In this document: piece after piece, positions 7,685 to 15,916 of the stretch | Layout: every line of letters starts with the position of its first letter | Numbering within the stretch: position 1 is the first letter of the stretch | DNA from: Halobacteriovorax sp. | GTDB taxonomy: Bacteria > Bdellovibrionota > Bacteriovoracia > Bacteriovoracales > Bacteriovoracaceae | Assembly: GCA_002686115.1 (NCBI GenBank) | Contig: NZAF01000179.1 | Coordinates: 1-35,611, forward strand | Direction: 5' to 3' | Length of the DNA: 35,611 nucleotides | Made by a program: the position numbers and the translations under genes | The notes under the pieces: generated by a model | What the model was told of the DNA's origin: nothing | Database searches by the model: none | Seen by the model: the letters and a program-made list of their open reading frames with translations, nothing else

Positions 7685-8104
7685 TCAAACAACTACTGTC
7701 GAATCTATTTTTGTAAATACGTTTTCCTGTATGCTTCCCTTATCAATGGCCGTCACAACTTTATTTGAAGGCACATCAACAATGTAAGCAGCTTTATCTG
7801 TTATAACTAAAGAATCCCTTCCTCCTTTGGATCTAAGCTTATCCATTGCTCCTCTAAGCTTAAAGTATTCATCAGTATCAATATCTAAATTTCTTTCTTG
7901 TAATCTTTTTGCAGCATGGACGCTAAGAGAAATGCCATGCTCTTGTTGGACATCACTAATTTGTTCTTTAAGTAAGTTTTTAAATTCGTCTTGATTCTTA
8001 ACGCTTGATTCACCACCAAGTCTATCTCTAAGGTCGACCTTCTTTTGGCCTGGCACCTTATTGATGTTGGGGATAAAATAATTGTTTACGTTATTATCAA
8101 CCAA
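7685..8104 (-). CDS. TIGR02530-type flagellar operon protein
   Basis: A 139-residue protein that matches the small flagellar protein commonly found between flgD and flgE (TIGR02530 type). The family core is visible: GISLSVHAAKRLQERNLDID, then SLVITDKAAYIVDVPSNKVVTAID and NVFTKIDSTVVV at the end. Its biochemical role is not established; location suggests hook assembly. The start is a TTG at 8104, preceded by AAAGGA 6 bases upstream; no ATG is available nearby. It sits 17 bp after flgD, as expected for the family. Confidence 0.8.
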   Translation of the reverse strand: MVDNNVNNYFIPNINKVPGQKKVDLRDRLGGESSVKNQDEFKNLLKEQISDVQQEHGISLSVHAAKRLQERNLDIDTDEYFKLRGAMDKLRSKGGRDSLVITDKAAYIVDVPSNKVVTAIDKGSIQENVFTKIDSTVVV

Positions 8105-8121
8105 TTTCTTTCCTTTAAGAA

Positions 8122-8988
8122 CTACAGTTGTTCGTTAATATTATTGTACGCTTGCTTTGCAGCTTTTTGCAATCTAGGAACATTTTGCTGCGGTGCAGCC
8201 GTGTTGTTATTTTTAGGTAATTTAAAACTATCAACATCCCTTAAAAAAACTTTTTTTCCATTTTCAAGAGTTAATATCGTTTCACCATTTTCAAAATCAA
8301 CTCCGTGAACAACACCTTTAGACTTTGTCTCTGCTTTAAATTGTTGCATCTGTGAGTCCCATGCTCTTACTTCGATTCTATAGTCATCTTTAACAGCACG
8401 GATCCCATCATTTTGTTTTCCATTCCAAGAAATAGTTTGTTGTCCCTGCCCCATACTCTCTCTTTCAATTTGAGTAATAAGTTGTCCCTTTGAATCATAG
8501 ATATTTAAAAGGACATTCTTAGCAGGTTTCTCTAAGAAGAATGGAACATTCACATCACGGGACTCTCCATCATAATGAATCGAAGAACCTTTTGTTAAAA
8601 TTTCTTTTCCAAGAAAACTTGCTCCATAGAACTTAGTTTCACTTGGAGCATTACTTCCAAGGTTATCAAGTTTTGTATTCATATTTGTCATTTGTTCGAG
8701 TTGAGAAAATTGAGCAAGATCAGCTGCGAATTGTTTTTGATCCATTGGCTTCATAGGATCTTGATTAGCAAGTTGATGAGAAAGAAGTTTTAAGAATCCA
8801 TCTTTCCCCATTTTATTATGGGTTTTCTTATCGACGAATTTCCTCTCTTCCATATCCACGCCAGCAAGATCGTTAAGTTGTTCACCAACTTTTCTCGCTT
8901 CAGCACTTTTTTGCTTCACCCTCTGTGAGGCCATCTGAATATTTGAAAATGAATTTGGACCTTTGGAAGGTTTTCCTATTCCAGGCAT
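8122..8988 (-). CDS. flgD: Flagellar hook capping protein FlgD
   Basis: FlgD caps the growing hook and guides FlgE subunits into place. The N-terminal FlgD signature is clear: GKDGFLKLLSHQLANQDPM, then KPMDQKQFAADLAQFSQLEQM around residues 65-105. It is followed by the two beta-rich domains (NVLLNIYDSKGQLITQIE, WNGKQNDGIRAVKDDYRIEV and DSFK near the end). At 288 residues it is slightly longer than average because of a 60-residue charged N-terminal extension and a polar tail (NNNTAAPQQNVP). The ATG at 8988 has AGAGGG just upstream. It lies between fliK and the TIGR02530-type gene, the common order. Confidence 0.93.
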   Translation of the reverse strand: MPGIGKPSKGPNSFSNIQMASQRVKQKSAEARKVGEQLNDLAGVDMEERKFVDKKTHNKMGKDGFLKLLSHQLANQDPMKPMDQKQFAADLAQFSQLEQMTNMNTKLDNLGSNAPSETKFYGASFLGKEILTKGSSIHYDGESRDVNVPFFLEKPAKNVLLNIYDSKGQLITQIERESMGQGQQTISWNGKQNDGIRAVKDDYRIEVRAWDSQMQQFKAETKSKGVVHGVDFENGETILTLENGKKVFLRDVDSFKLPKNNNTAAPQQNVPRLQKAAKQAYNNINEQL

Positions 8989-9010
8989 TCTACCCTCTTG
9001 ATGTTAGTAG

Positions 9011-10462
9011 TTAGGCGCTCATTGAGTCATTGAATTTTTCTCTGTACTGACTCCAGAGCTCTTCTCTTCTTTCACGTCCATTGCCGCTGAAAGAACTATT
9101 ACCACTATATTGTCTCGAATTTTGGCCCTCGGCGCCAGAGTTATTCGATCCGGAAAAATTGTCCTGCCCACTACCTGAATTTGAACTATTAGAAGCTGAA
9201 CTTGAGTTCATTGAAAGCTTAAAGTCAGATACCTTTACTCCATTATTATTTAAAGATTTTAAAAGGTTTACTTCTTGAGCTTCAAAAAACTTTTGACCTT
9301 CAGCACTTGCAGTCATGATTTTTAAATCAACCATATCTCCACCTGACTTTTGTGCGTGAACTTTAAATTGACCTAAGTCTTTATGGTTCACAACAACCTC
9401 GAGTTCAGTTTGAGAATTAATTTTGTTTGCTTCGATATAGTTTGTAACTTCTTGAATGATTTTTTCTGGAGAGCTTACATTACTTAAATCAAGTACCTTT
9501 ACTGATTGAGACTTTGAATTTACTTCAAAACTCATCTCTTTAGGACTTACACTTTCAAGATTTAAAACGTTATCAGCTAACATCTCTGGACTAAGCTCTG
9601 TCTGCCCTACACCCTGTGATTTTGTTTGATTAAAATCTGCTTTAAGTGTTTCCTTTGCTTTATTGTCAAAACTCATTTTTCCAGTCTTCATATCAGTTTC
9701 AACGGCTCGCTTTAAAATACCGCCTTCACCAATTTGAGACTGTTCTTTTTGAAAAAGACTAACAGCTGATCTATTTGCTTTTATTTGTGGTTTAGAACCA
9801 TTCTTAGATACTTTAGAAGAAACAAAGTCTTCAGAGAACTGTATTGAAGTTTTCACATTAGATTTTGTCTGCCCTTCTTTACCTTTAGCGATCGCAGCTT
9901 TCATCGCTGCAATATTTGTCTGAGGAAGTCTGCTAAGGAACTGAGTATCTGCATTGCCTTTTTTCGCCCCAATTGTTTTGACATCCGATTTAGGGTTTTC
10001 AAGCATCATCGTTTCAGGATTAAGAACCTTTCCTTTTCCTACTTGTAGACCATTTTTTGCAAGCTCCTCACTAGGATTTGAAACATGATTCATACCTGTA
10101 AGTTTAGAGTCGACAACGTCTGTCTGATCACTTCCCTTCAGAATGCTCATCAGGCTTTGGTTTTGTCCGTTTTTTACAAGTCCGGCACCGTCACCTTTTT
10201 TACTTAGTGTAGAAAGTAGATCTTTTTCTTCGCTCGTAAGGTGATCTGTATTTTCTGGTAAGGAGTTTAATAAGTTCTGAGCATTTTCATTTTGAGATTT
10301 ACCCTTAACCTCATTCACTAGCATGGCCTTAAAAAGCTCAGCATTTTGTGCATTTACTTTATTACCTGTCTTTGCATTTTCGTTATTTAATAAAGCCTCT
10401 GAAAAGCCTTTTACACCCTCAGTATTTGCCTTACCTAAATTTTGAAAAACATTTAACATCAT
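9011..10462 (-). CDS. fliK: Flagellar hook-length control protein FliK
   Basis: FliK is the secreted ruler that stops hook growth and switches export to filament proteins. As is usual for the family, the first 320 residues are low-complexity (rich in Asn, Lys, Ser, Gln) and only the C-terminal domain is conserved: LEVVVNHKDLGQFKVHAQKSGGDMVDLKIM, then EGQKFFEAQEVNLLKSLNNNGVKVSDFKL at about 350-415. A Ser/Asn/Gly-rich tail follows. Length 483 is in the FliK range. The start is one of two adjacent ATG codons; GGAG lies 10 bases before the first. Located directly before flgD. The call rests on the C-terminal domain and position. Confidence 0.85.
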   Translation of the reverse strand: MMLNVFQNLGKANTEGVKGFSEALLNNENAKTGNKVNAQNAELFKAMLVNEVKGKSQNENAQNLLNSLPENTDHLTSEEKDLLSTLSKKGDGAGLVKNGQNQSLMSILKGSDQTDVVDSKLTGMNHVSNPSEELAKNGLQVGKGKVLNPETMMLENPKSDVKTIGAKKGNADTQFLSRLPQTNIAAMKAAIAKGKEGQTKSNVKTSIQFSEDFVSSKVSKNGSKPQIKANRSAVSLFQKEQSQIGEGGILKRAVETDMKTGKMSFDNKAKETLKADFNQTKSQGVGQTELSPEMLADNVLNLESVSPKEMSFEVNSKSQSVKVLDLSNVSSPEKIIQEVTNYIEANKINSQTELEVVVNHKDLGQFKVHAQKSGGDMVDLKIMTASAEGQKFFEAQEVNLLKSLNNNGVKVSDFKLSMNSSSASNSSNSGSGQDNFSGSNNSGAEGQNSRQYSGNSSFSGNGRERREELWSQYREKFNDSMSA

Positions 10463-10528
10463 AAAATTTACACTCCACGCACATTGCGCACAGTGTTATT
10501 TTTTCATAAATATTAGCTGAATATAAGT

Positions 10529-10547
10529 GGTGGAAAGATATTCCACC
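10529..10547. repeat. Short hairpin in the gap upstream of fliK
   Basis: GGTGGAA-AGATA-TTCCACC, a perfect 7-bp stem with a 5-base loop, lies 14 bp after the preceding lipoprotein stop and about 65 bp before fliK. There is no clean T tract on either side, so a terminator or transcript-stabilising hairpin are both possible. It separates the two non-flagellar envelope genes from fliK. Confidence 0.4.
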
Positions 10548-10560
10548 AAGGCCGACAAGA

Positions 10561-10995
10561 TTACTCTGTTAATACTAAGCTTGCTTCATATTGGTAACCA
10601 CAGCCTTCACCATTTGGCTCAGAAGCCTCTAACCACCTGATATCATAGATATCGCTAACGATTATTCGTTCACTATTCTTGTCTAAAATCTCAAGATGAA
10701 GACTGTAGGGATAATTACTTTGTTGGAGAAATAAACTAAAACTTAGTAAGTTATCATCAGATAGTTTCATTCCATACTTATTTAGTGAAGAGAAAGACTC
10801 GACGTATTCTTTATTATTAATATAGATGACAAGATCATCAAACTTTACAGTTTCTTTTAAAGCAATTGAGACGCTTAGAGTGTCATAGACAAACATCATT
10901 GTACACGCTGGTAAATAGCCAACACTTTTGTATGATTTATCCATATTACATGAGGAAAAAAAGAGAGAGAAAAGTAAGAGCGTAAATGTTCTCAT
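10561..10995 (-). CDS. Small lipoprotein of unknown function
   Basis: A 144-residue product with a lipoprotein signal peptide (MRTFTLLLFSLFFSSC, Cys at 16) and a mature domain predicted from its alternating pattern to be beta-rich (VSIALKETVKFDDLVIYINNKEY, YSLHLEILDKNSERIIVSDIY). I chose the ATG at 10995 because GGAAG lies 5 bases upstream and the lipobox fits; the frame is open for 48 more codons into the preceding gene. No family is recognised. It follows the 385-residue secreted protein by 13 bp, so the two form a small operon, embedded between the flagellar genes for a DCC protein and FliK. Confidence 0.7.
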   Translation of the reverse strand: MRTFTLLLFSLFFSSCNMDKSYKSVGYLPACTMMFVYDTLSVSIALKETVKFDDLVIYINNKEYVESFSSLNKYGMKLSDDNLLSFSLFLQQSNYPYSLHLEILDKNSERIIVSDIYDIRWLEASEPNGEGCGYQYEASLVLTE

Positions 10996-11008
10996 CAAAA
11001 CTTCCTTT

Positions 11009-12166
11009 TTACTTATCCACAGATCTAAAAAATGTTTTAATGGCACTATTTTGTTTTTTAATGTCATTAAGTCTATTTCTATCAGTTTCATTGATTTTTC
11101 TAATGGGAGCTTCTGAAGACTCTCGACTTCTAATGCCATACTTCTTTTCTCCTCTCACACTTTTTGCAAGATCGAGACATTGCCTTAGAACTTTTCCATT
11201 TTCTGCAGCGTCTGAAATAAGTTGTGTTGAACTTTGGTATTCTTTTACACAATTTGGATTATTTTTGATATCTTCAACGACATAGCCCCTGCTGTCTTTA
11301 AATATAGGCTCCTCTTCAGAACATGTGTCTATTAAGCGCTGAGTATTATCAAGTATGTATTCTCTCTCATTTTCTGAAAGCTCTTCTAATTCATGAAAGT
11401 CAGAATAGATATTTTCCATCTCGCGAAATGTTCTTAAGTCTTCGAGACTTTCTAAACTAACACTAGTGTCTGAATTAAAAGTGCGATGCATATCTAAGAT
11501 ACATGCGCTTGAGTGATCTTGAAGTTCGTAGCCTTTCTTCTTTGCGTTTTCAACAAGCTCACAACAAAAATCTCCACCAATTTTTTGCTTAATTAACCAC
11601 TCTAGGCCGGCTTCAAAAAGAAGACTCGTAATCATAGCAGCGGCAATAACAATAAATGTTCCTAACATAACAGCTAACATAAAAAGATCTGCATGAGCAT
11701 CGTTTAAAAACAAATGTCGATATGTATGTAACTGCCCTCTACTGATGTTGGTCAATTTTTTTGGAGAGAAAGGATTTTTCTTATTAAAGTGAAATGTTTT
11801 TCCATCAATGCTCCCCTTTATTGATCGTTCATTAACTTCATATAAGTTAAAAACATGCTCTTTATTTTCGATGGTCATTTTAGCACAAAGGACACAACCA
11901 TCATTGTCTTGAAACTGCAATCTATCAAGATATGAGAGGGCTTTAGAAATTTCACCTTCTGAAATCTTTTGCGCTTTCTTTAAGTAACTTATAATAATTT
12001 GTTTATTTCGAGCGTTACTAAATCGAGAGAGACTACTTTTTATTAATGTCGGTAATATCTTCGTTTGATTATCATGTTGAGCCTTGGCATGAGCAACTGG
12101 TAAGAAGCCTAGGTGTAGTACTGAAAAAAAGAAAAATGTCTTTAAAATAGAACTTATATATTTCAT
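11009..12166 (-). CDS. Exported protein of unknown function with a central membrane segment
   Basis: A 385-residue protein with a signal peptide (residues 1-27, ending VAHAKA) and one strong central membrane segment (about 160-190, LFMLAVMLGTFIVIAAAMITSLLF). The mature chain is cysteine-rich in short pairs or singles (GCVLCAK, DFCCELV, SACILDM, DTCSEE, NNPNCVKE, RQCLDLA), suggesting disulfides or metal binding outside the cytoplasm. The C-terminal 40 residues are strongly basic and polar. No family is recognised. The ATG at 12166 has AGAGG 5 bases upstream. It starts a two-gene unit with the lipoprotein that follows; about 100 bp separates it from the upstream DCC gene, enough for its own promoter. 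Nothing in it looks flagellar. Confidence 0.65.
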   Translation of the reverse strand: MKYISSILKTFFFFSVLHLGFLPVAHAKAQHDNQTKILPTLIKSSLSRFSNARNKQIIISYLKKAQKISEGEISKALSYLDRLQFQDNDGCVLCAKMTIENKEHVFNLYEVNERSIKGSIDGKTFHFNKKNPFSPKKLTNISRGQLHTYRHLFLNDAHADLFMLAVMLGTFIVIAAAMITSLLFEAGLEWLIKQKIGGDFCCELVENAKKKGYELQDHSSACILDMHRTFNSDTSVSLESLEDLRTFREMENIYSDFHELEELSENEREYILDNTQRLIDTCSEEEPIFKDSRGYVVEDIKNNPNCVKEYQSSTQLISDAAENGKVLRQCLDLAKSVRGEKKYGIRSRESSEAPIRKINETDRNRLNDIKKQNSAIKTFFRSVDK

Positions 12167-12266
12167 AAAAACCTCTTATATAAGTCATTTCGACGAAATA
12201 AAAAGATTATTTAGTAAAATGGACGAGTATTCATCATTAAAAGTTGAGCAAAAAGCTTTCCTGCTC

Positions 12267-12668
12267 TTACTTTAAAAAAAAGTAGCGTAATTCATTTGGA
12301 AGGATGGGGCATGTTTTCGCCTGCCCAAAAATCTTATACCTCGTTTTTGCAACAAAGTCGTAGAAGAAGTTTAGTAAGCCTAGAGGTAATAATCTAAGGA
12401 TAAAACGAATCCAAGATAAGCGCGTATATTTTATAATTTCTAAAACAGCCTTTGCTTTTACTGTCATTTTACCTTTTTCAAAGAATATAACGGCATCAAT
12501 ATGTTTGAACTCCTCATCAAGACCTAATTGTTTATATGACTCGCCATTTACTGGAGCATAAAAAAAATCACGACATTTAAGTTTAAAGAGTAGAAAATTT
12601 ACAAATGAATTGCAAATAAGACATTGATCATCAAAGAAAACAATTTTCTTTTCCTTAAGATTTTCCAT
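12267..12668 (-). CDS. DCC-family (DUF393) thiol-disulfide oxidoreductase-like protein
   Basis: A 133-residue protein starting with the DCC-family signature: IVFFDDQCLICNSFVNFLL, where family members have DGxCxLC followed by a helix. The second half (RLLPLGLLNFFYDFVAKTRYKIFG) also matches the family's conserved YDxxAxxRYxxFG end. DCC proteins have a thioredoxin-like fold with a CxxC centre; substrates are generally unknown. It begins 4 bp after the MotE-like gene with no ribosome binding site of its own visible, so its translation is probably coupled to that gene. Whether it acts on flagellar components is not known; its position inside the cluster is unusual. Confidence 0.8.
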   Translation of the reverse strand: MENLKEKKIVFFDDQCLICNSFVNFLLFKLKCRDFFYAPVNGESYKQLGLDEEFKHIDAVIFFEKGKMTVKAKAVLEIIKYTRLSWIRFILRLLPLGLLNFFYDFVAKTRYKIFGQAKTCPILPNELRYFFLK

Positions 12669-12672
12669 CTAA

Positions 12673-13212
12673 TTATTTTTTTAATGTCATATATTGTTTT
12701 TGTAATTTTGCTGAAATTTCTTTTTTCATGAGGTTGAAAATTTTAGCGACCTTGACCGCATCAAGTTCCCCCATAATTTTCACTGCAAGACTTGGATCTT
12801 GTTGAGATAATAAATCAGCTGCAGTCTGTGGCTTCATCCCAGATACAACATCGACCATATGTCTTAGTCTTCTCTCTACTTTCTTATCTTCTTTATCAAG
12901 ACAAGCTAAAAAATTCTTTTGTTCTTTATTAAATTCAGCGAATCTATTTTTAAGCTCTTTTTCATTGAGTTTTAACTGTTCTTCTCTTTTACTTAGAAGC
13001 TTCTCTTTTTCAAGTAGAGCCTCTTCTTTCTTTAGAAGTTCATTTGAAAACTCAATCAGATTGGATCTACCAACCTTCTTCATTCTTTTTTCAAACTCAT
13101 CTTGTACAGCTTTTTTAAAATCTTCCTCACTATATTTTAAGTCTTTATCTTTATTCTCTTGTCCAAAAACTGTTAAAGAAAGCAAGAGAATTAACACTGC
13201 ATAAATTTTCAT
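12673..13212 (-). CDS. MotE-like periplasmic coiled-coil protein with an MgtE_N-type domain
   Basis: A 179-residue protein with a signal peptide or membrane anchor (residues 1-17, MKIYAVLILLLSLTVFG), a long charged coiled coil (about 25-110, KKEEALLEKEKLLSKREEQL), and a C-terminal MgtE_N/FliG-like helical domain (VVSGMKPQTAADLLSQQDPSLAVKIMGELDAVKVAKIFNLM). This is the layout of MotE-family proteins that usually sit next to fliJ; in Sinorhizobium, MotE is a periplasmic chaperone for a motility protein. The ATG overlaps the fliJ stop by four bases (ATGA), indicating coupling. The domain match is clear; the precise role is inferred. Confidence 0.72.
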   Translation of the reverse strand: MKIYAVLILLLSLTVFGQENKDKDLKYSEEDFKKAVQDEFEKRMKKVGRSNLIEFSNELLKKEEALLEKEKLLSKREEQLKLNEKELKNRFAEFNKEQKNFLACLDKEDKKVERRLRHMVDVVSGMKPQTAADLLSQQDPSLAVKIMGELDAVKVAKIFNLMKKEISAKLQKQYMTLKK

Positions 13213-13661
13213 AATAACTTCTCTCTGTGTCTTTTAGCCTGCATAAGTTCATCGATAGCTTCTTGACGTTTTTTCTCTGTACTCTTTTCAAAAGCTGTTT
13301 TATTTTTTTCTTTCAAGTTTTCAATTACCTTTACATCACCTTTCGCCTCAGCAAGTTCTCTTCTTTTTTCTTCATACTTTCTTTGAAGGCTATAAAGTAT
13401 ATTTTCTTGCGCTTTATAGTCCTCAGTTTTTGCCTCAATGAACTGAGGAAAAAACTGAACCATACTTGCTCCCGCAGGCTCGTTTAGAAAGGCTTCTTGG
13501 GCCTTATAACATTCTTCTATATCTAATTTAGCTTTATCTATATTTGCCTTAGTCTGTTCAATATCTTTGAGAATCTCACCGAGCTCGACTTTTATACGCT
13601 TCTCTTTAAATTCTCTAACCTTGAGAAGTCCATCAAGTTTGAATTTAAATTTCTTGGCCAT
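13209..13661 (-). CDS. fliJ: Flagellar export protein FliJ
   Basis: A 150-residue, almost entirely coiled-coil protein beginning KFKFKLDGLLKVREFKEKRIKVELGE, the typical FliJ opening (Fx(2-3)LL.lRe..E). FliJ acts as a stalk-like subunit in the export ATPase ring and escorts chaperones to the export gate. Length fits the family (about 145-150). It follows fliI by 8 bp and overlaps the MotE-like gene by 4 bp. Identification relies on the N-terminal motif, coiled-coil form and the fixed fliH-fliI-fliJ order. Confidence 0.88.
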   Translation of the reverse strand: MAKKFKFKLDGLLKVREFKEKRIKVELGEILKDIEQTKANIDKAKLDIEECYKAQEAFLNEPAGASMVQFFPQFIEAKTEDYKAQENILYSLQRKYEEKRRELAEAKGDVKVIENLKEKNKTAFEKSTEKKRQEAIDELMQAKRHREKLL

Positions 13662-13669
13662 CTAAAATC

Positions 13670-15037
13670 CTAATCTTCTTCTCTGGCTGGCGGATTTATT
13701 GAATCCTCAGCATATTTCGCTAGAGATACCATATTATCATATAATTCATCTGTACTCATAGGCTCACTCAGCCCTTGATATTGCTTTAATAGATCCATTA
13801 GCTGATCATGAATAACAAGAGCTTTATCAACCTTAGGATTAGAGCCTTTAGCATAAGCCCCAACATTAATTAAGTCTTCATTATCTCTATATGCTGCCAT
13901 AAGATCTCGAAGATGTCCGGCAACTACTTGATGTTCTCTTGTCACAACTTTATTCATGACCCTTGATAATGACTGTAATACGTCAATTGCTGGAAATTGG
14001 TTTTTAGAGGCAAGCTCACGTGAGAGAATAATGTGACCATCACTAATACCTCTAACAGCATCAGCAATCGGCTCATCCATATCTCCCCCCTCAACAAGAA
14101 CAGTATATATTCCTGTGATCGTACCCGCTTTAGTAGTTCCTGCTCTTTCTAAAAGTTTAGGTAATTGAGCAAACACTGTAGGAGTATAACCTTTTTGACC
14201 TGGTGGCTCTCCAGCACTAAGTGAAATTTCTCTATAGGCCATCGCAAAACGAGTAACAGAGTCCATCATAAGTAGAACATCTTTGCTTTCATCCCTAAAA
14301 TGCTCAGCAATGGTTGTCGCAACAAATGCAGCTTTGGCACGAATTAGGGCGGAAGTATCAGAAGTTGCTACAACCACAATTGACTTTGCAAGTCCCTCTG
14401 GTCCAAGATCATTTTCAATAAATTCTCTAACCTCTCTACCCCTTTCTCCAATTAATGCAATGACATTAATATCTGCAGAAGAGCTCTGTGCGATCATCCC
14501 AAGAGTTACGGACTTACCCACACCAGAACCTGCCATAATAGCAAGTCTTTGACCTTTTCCAACAGTCATAAATGCATTAATAGCATTTACTCCAGAATCT
14601 AAACTTTCTTTAATCGGAGGTCTTTCTAAAGGATTTATAGGTGCACCATATATAGATCTAACTGTTCGAGACTTTTCAATTGCACCCTTACCGTCAATAG
14701 GATTTCCCTGAAAGTCTATCACTCGACCTATTAATTCAGGTCCAACATGTATTTTTGTTGTTAAATCTTTTAAGTACACCTTCGTTTCAGAATTAATCCC
14801 TGTTAGTTCTTCATAAGGCATCGTAAGACACTTGTTGCCATCAATTGAAACAACTTCTCCAAGGCATGAGTCGCCAAATTCTGTCACAAATTCTACGTTA
14901 CTACCAATAACAGCTCTTGCCAGGTTAACCTCATAGAGCATACCTTTTGAAGAGACGACCTTTCCTATTTTTTGATACGGAGAAGAATACTCGTAAGTTT
15001 TATGAATAGTTTCTATATCGAGGGATTTACTCATCAT
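13670..15037 (-). CDS. fliI: Flagellum-specific export ATPase FliI
   Basis: A 455-residue ATPase related to F1-beta, powering flagellar protein export. Walker A GSGVGKS is at about 170-176, Walker B DVLLMMDSVTRFAMA further on, and RISDGHIILSRELASKNQFPAIDVL-like segments (here GISDGHIILSRELASK) typical of type III ATPases. Length matches FliI (about 440-460). I chose the ATG at 15037: AGGTGG lies 9 bases upstream, and it overlaps the fliH stop by 11 bases. The frame is open to an ATG at 15055, which would put the ribosome binding site inside the gene. Confidence 0.95.
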   Translation of the reverse strand: MMSKSLDIETIHKTYEYSSPYQKIGKVVSSKGMLYEVNLARAVIGSNVEFVTEFGDSCLGEVVSIDGNKCLTMPYEELTGINSETKVYLKDLTTKIHVGPELIGRVIDFQGNPIDGKGAIEKSRTVRSIYGAPINPLERPPIKESLDSGVNAINAFMTVGKGQRLAIMAGSGVGKSVTLGMIAQSSSADINVIALIGERGREVREFIENDLGPEGLAKSIVVVATSDTSALIRAKAAFVATTIAEHFRDESKDVLLMMDSVTRFAMAYREISLSAGEPPGQKGYTPTVFAQLPKLLERAGTTKAGTITGIYTVLVEGGDMDEPIADAVRGISDGHIILSRELASKNQFPAIDVLQSLSRVMNKVVTREHQVVAGHLRDLMAAYRDNEDLINVGAYAKGSNPKVDKALVIHDQLMDLLKQYQGLSEPMSTDELYDNMVSLAKYAEDSINPPAREED

Positions 15038-15890
15038 CGCCAGAGTCCACCTCATCTACATCATTGACGACAAGATTATCTTCATGATGACCTTCTACAC
15101 CAACAGATTCAAAGATTTTATCTAGGCTTTTAAATTGCTCATAAAGAGAGCCGTTGATAATTCCATTTGAGGTTTCTAAGACAATACCTGTACCTTGTAT
15201 ATCAAAGTCCGATTCGACTCTTACATTTGTTAGTTTTCCAAGATTATCTTGAATTGTTTCTAGAACGTCTGGCATCATTTCAAAATGTTTTTGATCTACT
15301 TGAATTAGGAGGTTTGATTTAACACCTGCTTCAACGATTAACTTTTCTAACAGTCTTTCAATATACTTTCCATCGTCTTTTAACTCACGTAAAACAATCC
15401 ACTTTGAAAGATTTTTAAGCATTATATAAAGTTGATTCTTTTGACTCTTAAGTATCTCTTCTTTAGTAGAGAGAACATCGTTGATCATTTCATTAAGAAT
15501 GATCATCTTCTCTTCTGTCTGAGCTCTTGTTTGTTCATAAATGTCTTGACGACCTTTTTCAATGCCTTCTTCATAACCCTTTTTATAAGCATTCTCTTCC
15601 ATTTTAGAGACACGCTTACGGACTTCATTTTCTACAGCTTCTTCTCTTTCGACATCTTCTTGTTTTTTTATTCCACGGTGTTGACGTACAATTGGAGAGA
15701 TATCAAAGCCATTGAGTTCAGACTGTGTTCTTTCTAGCTTTATAGATTTTTGATGAGCTTCTCGAATAATAGGAGTATTAATATCGAGTTCATTAAAGTT
15801 AAAACTCTTAACTTCTCCATCATCAAACTTATCTGAAAATGACTGAAACTCATATTCTTGTACTTCTAATTCTAGGTCTTTACTTAACAT
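15027..15890 (-). CDS. fliH: Flagellar assembly protein FliH
   Basis: Regulator and stator-like partner of the FliI ATPase. The 287-residue chain has a variable N-terminus, then the FliH-type glycine repeat helix AYKKGYEEGIEKGRQDIYE (about 103-121), a long helix, and the conserved C-terminal domain (ILRELKDDGKYIERLLEKLI-like segment, DVLETIQDNL, RVESDFDIQGTGIVLETSNGIINGS). The last part (DIQGTGIVLETSNG) matches the FliH/YscL family end. An acidic tail (VNDVDEVDSGDDE) is extra. Located between fliG and fliI as usual. Confidence 0.9.
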   Translation of the reverse strand: MLSKDLELEVQEYEFQSFSDKFDDGEVKSFNFNELDINTPIIREAHQKSIKLERTQSELNGFDISPIVRQHRGIKKQEDVEREEAVENEVRKRVSKMEENAYKKGYEEGIEKGRQDIYEQTRAQTEEKMIILNEMINDVLSTKEEILKSQKNQLYIMLKNLSKWIVLRELKDDGKYIERLLEKLIVEAGVKSNLLIQVDQKHFEMMPDVLETIQDNLGKLTNVRVESDFDIQGTGIVLETSNGIINGSLYEQFKSLDKIFESVGVEGHHEDNLVVNDVDEVDSGDDE

Positions 15891-15916
15891 ATCTATTCCC
15901 CTAAGCAGCTAAACCA

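Noticed and set aside
7618-7692. A 24-codon frame after the TIGR02530-type gene, with an unusually protein-like sequence (VVVGPNGNLL)
   Set aside because: It starts with TTG, has no ribosome binding site, and overlaps the stop of the preceding gene. I cannot tell it from chance.
12187-12199. ATTTCG-A-CGAAAT palindrome upstream of the 385-residue exported protein
   Set aside because: A 13-bp dyad of AT-rich sequence is not rare at this base composition and it does not overlap a clear promoter.
12245-12266. GAGCA...TGCTC hairpin after the DCC gene as a terminator
   Set aside because: The stem is only 5 bp around an AT-rich inner palindrome, and the minus-strand tail (AACTTTTAATG) is a poor T tract. 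It may be a weak one but is not listed.
15432-15737. Open frame on the plus strand inside fliH, with hydrophobic translation
   Set aside because: It is the reverse of a strongly coding, family-matched gene and is rich in Leu/Phe only because it mirrors Lys/Glu codons; no ribosome binding site.
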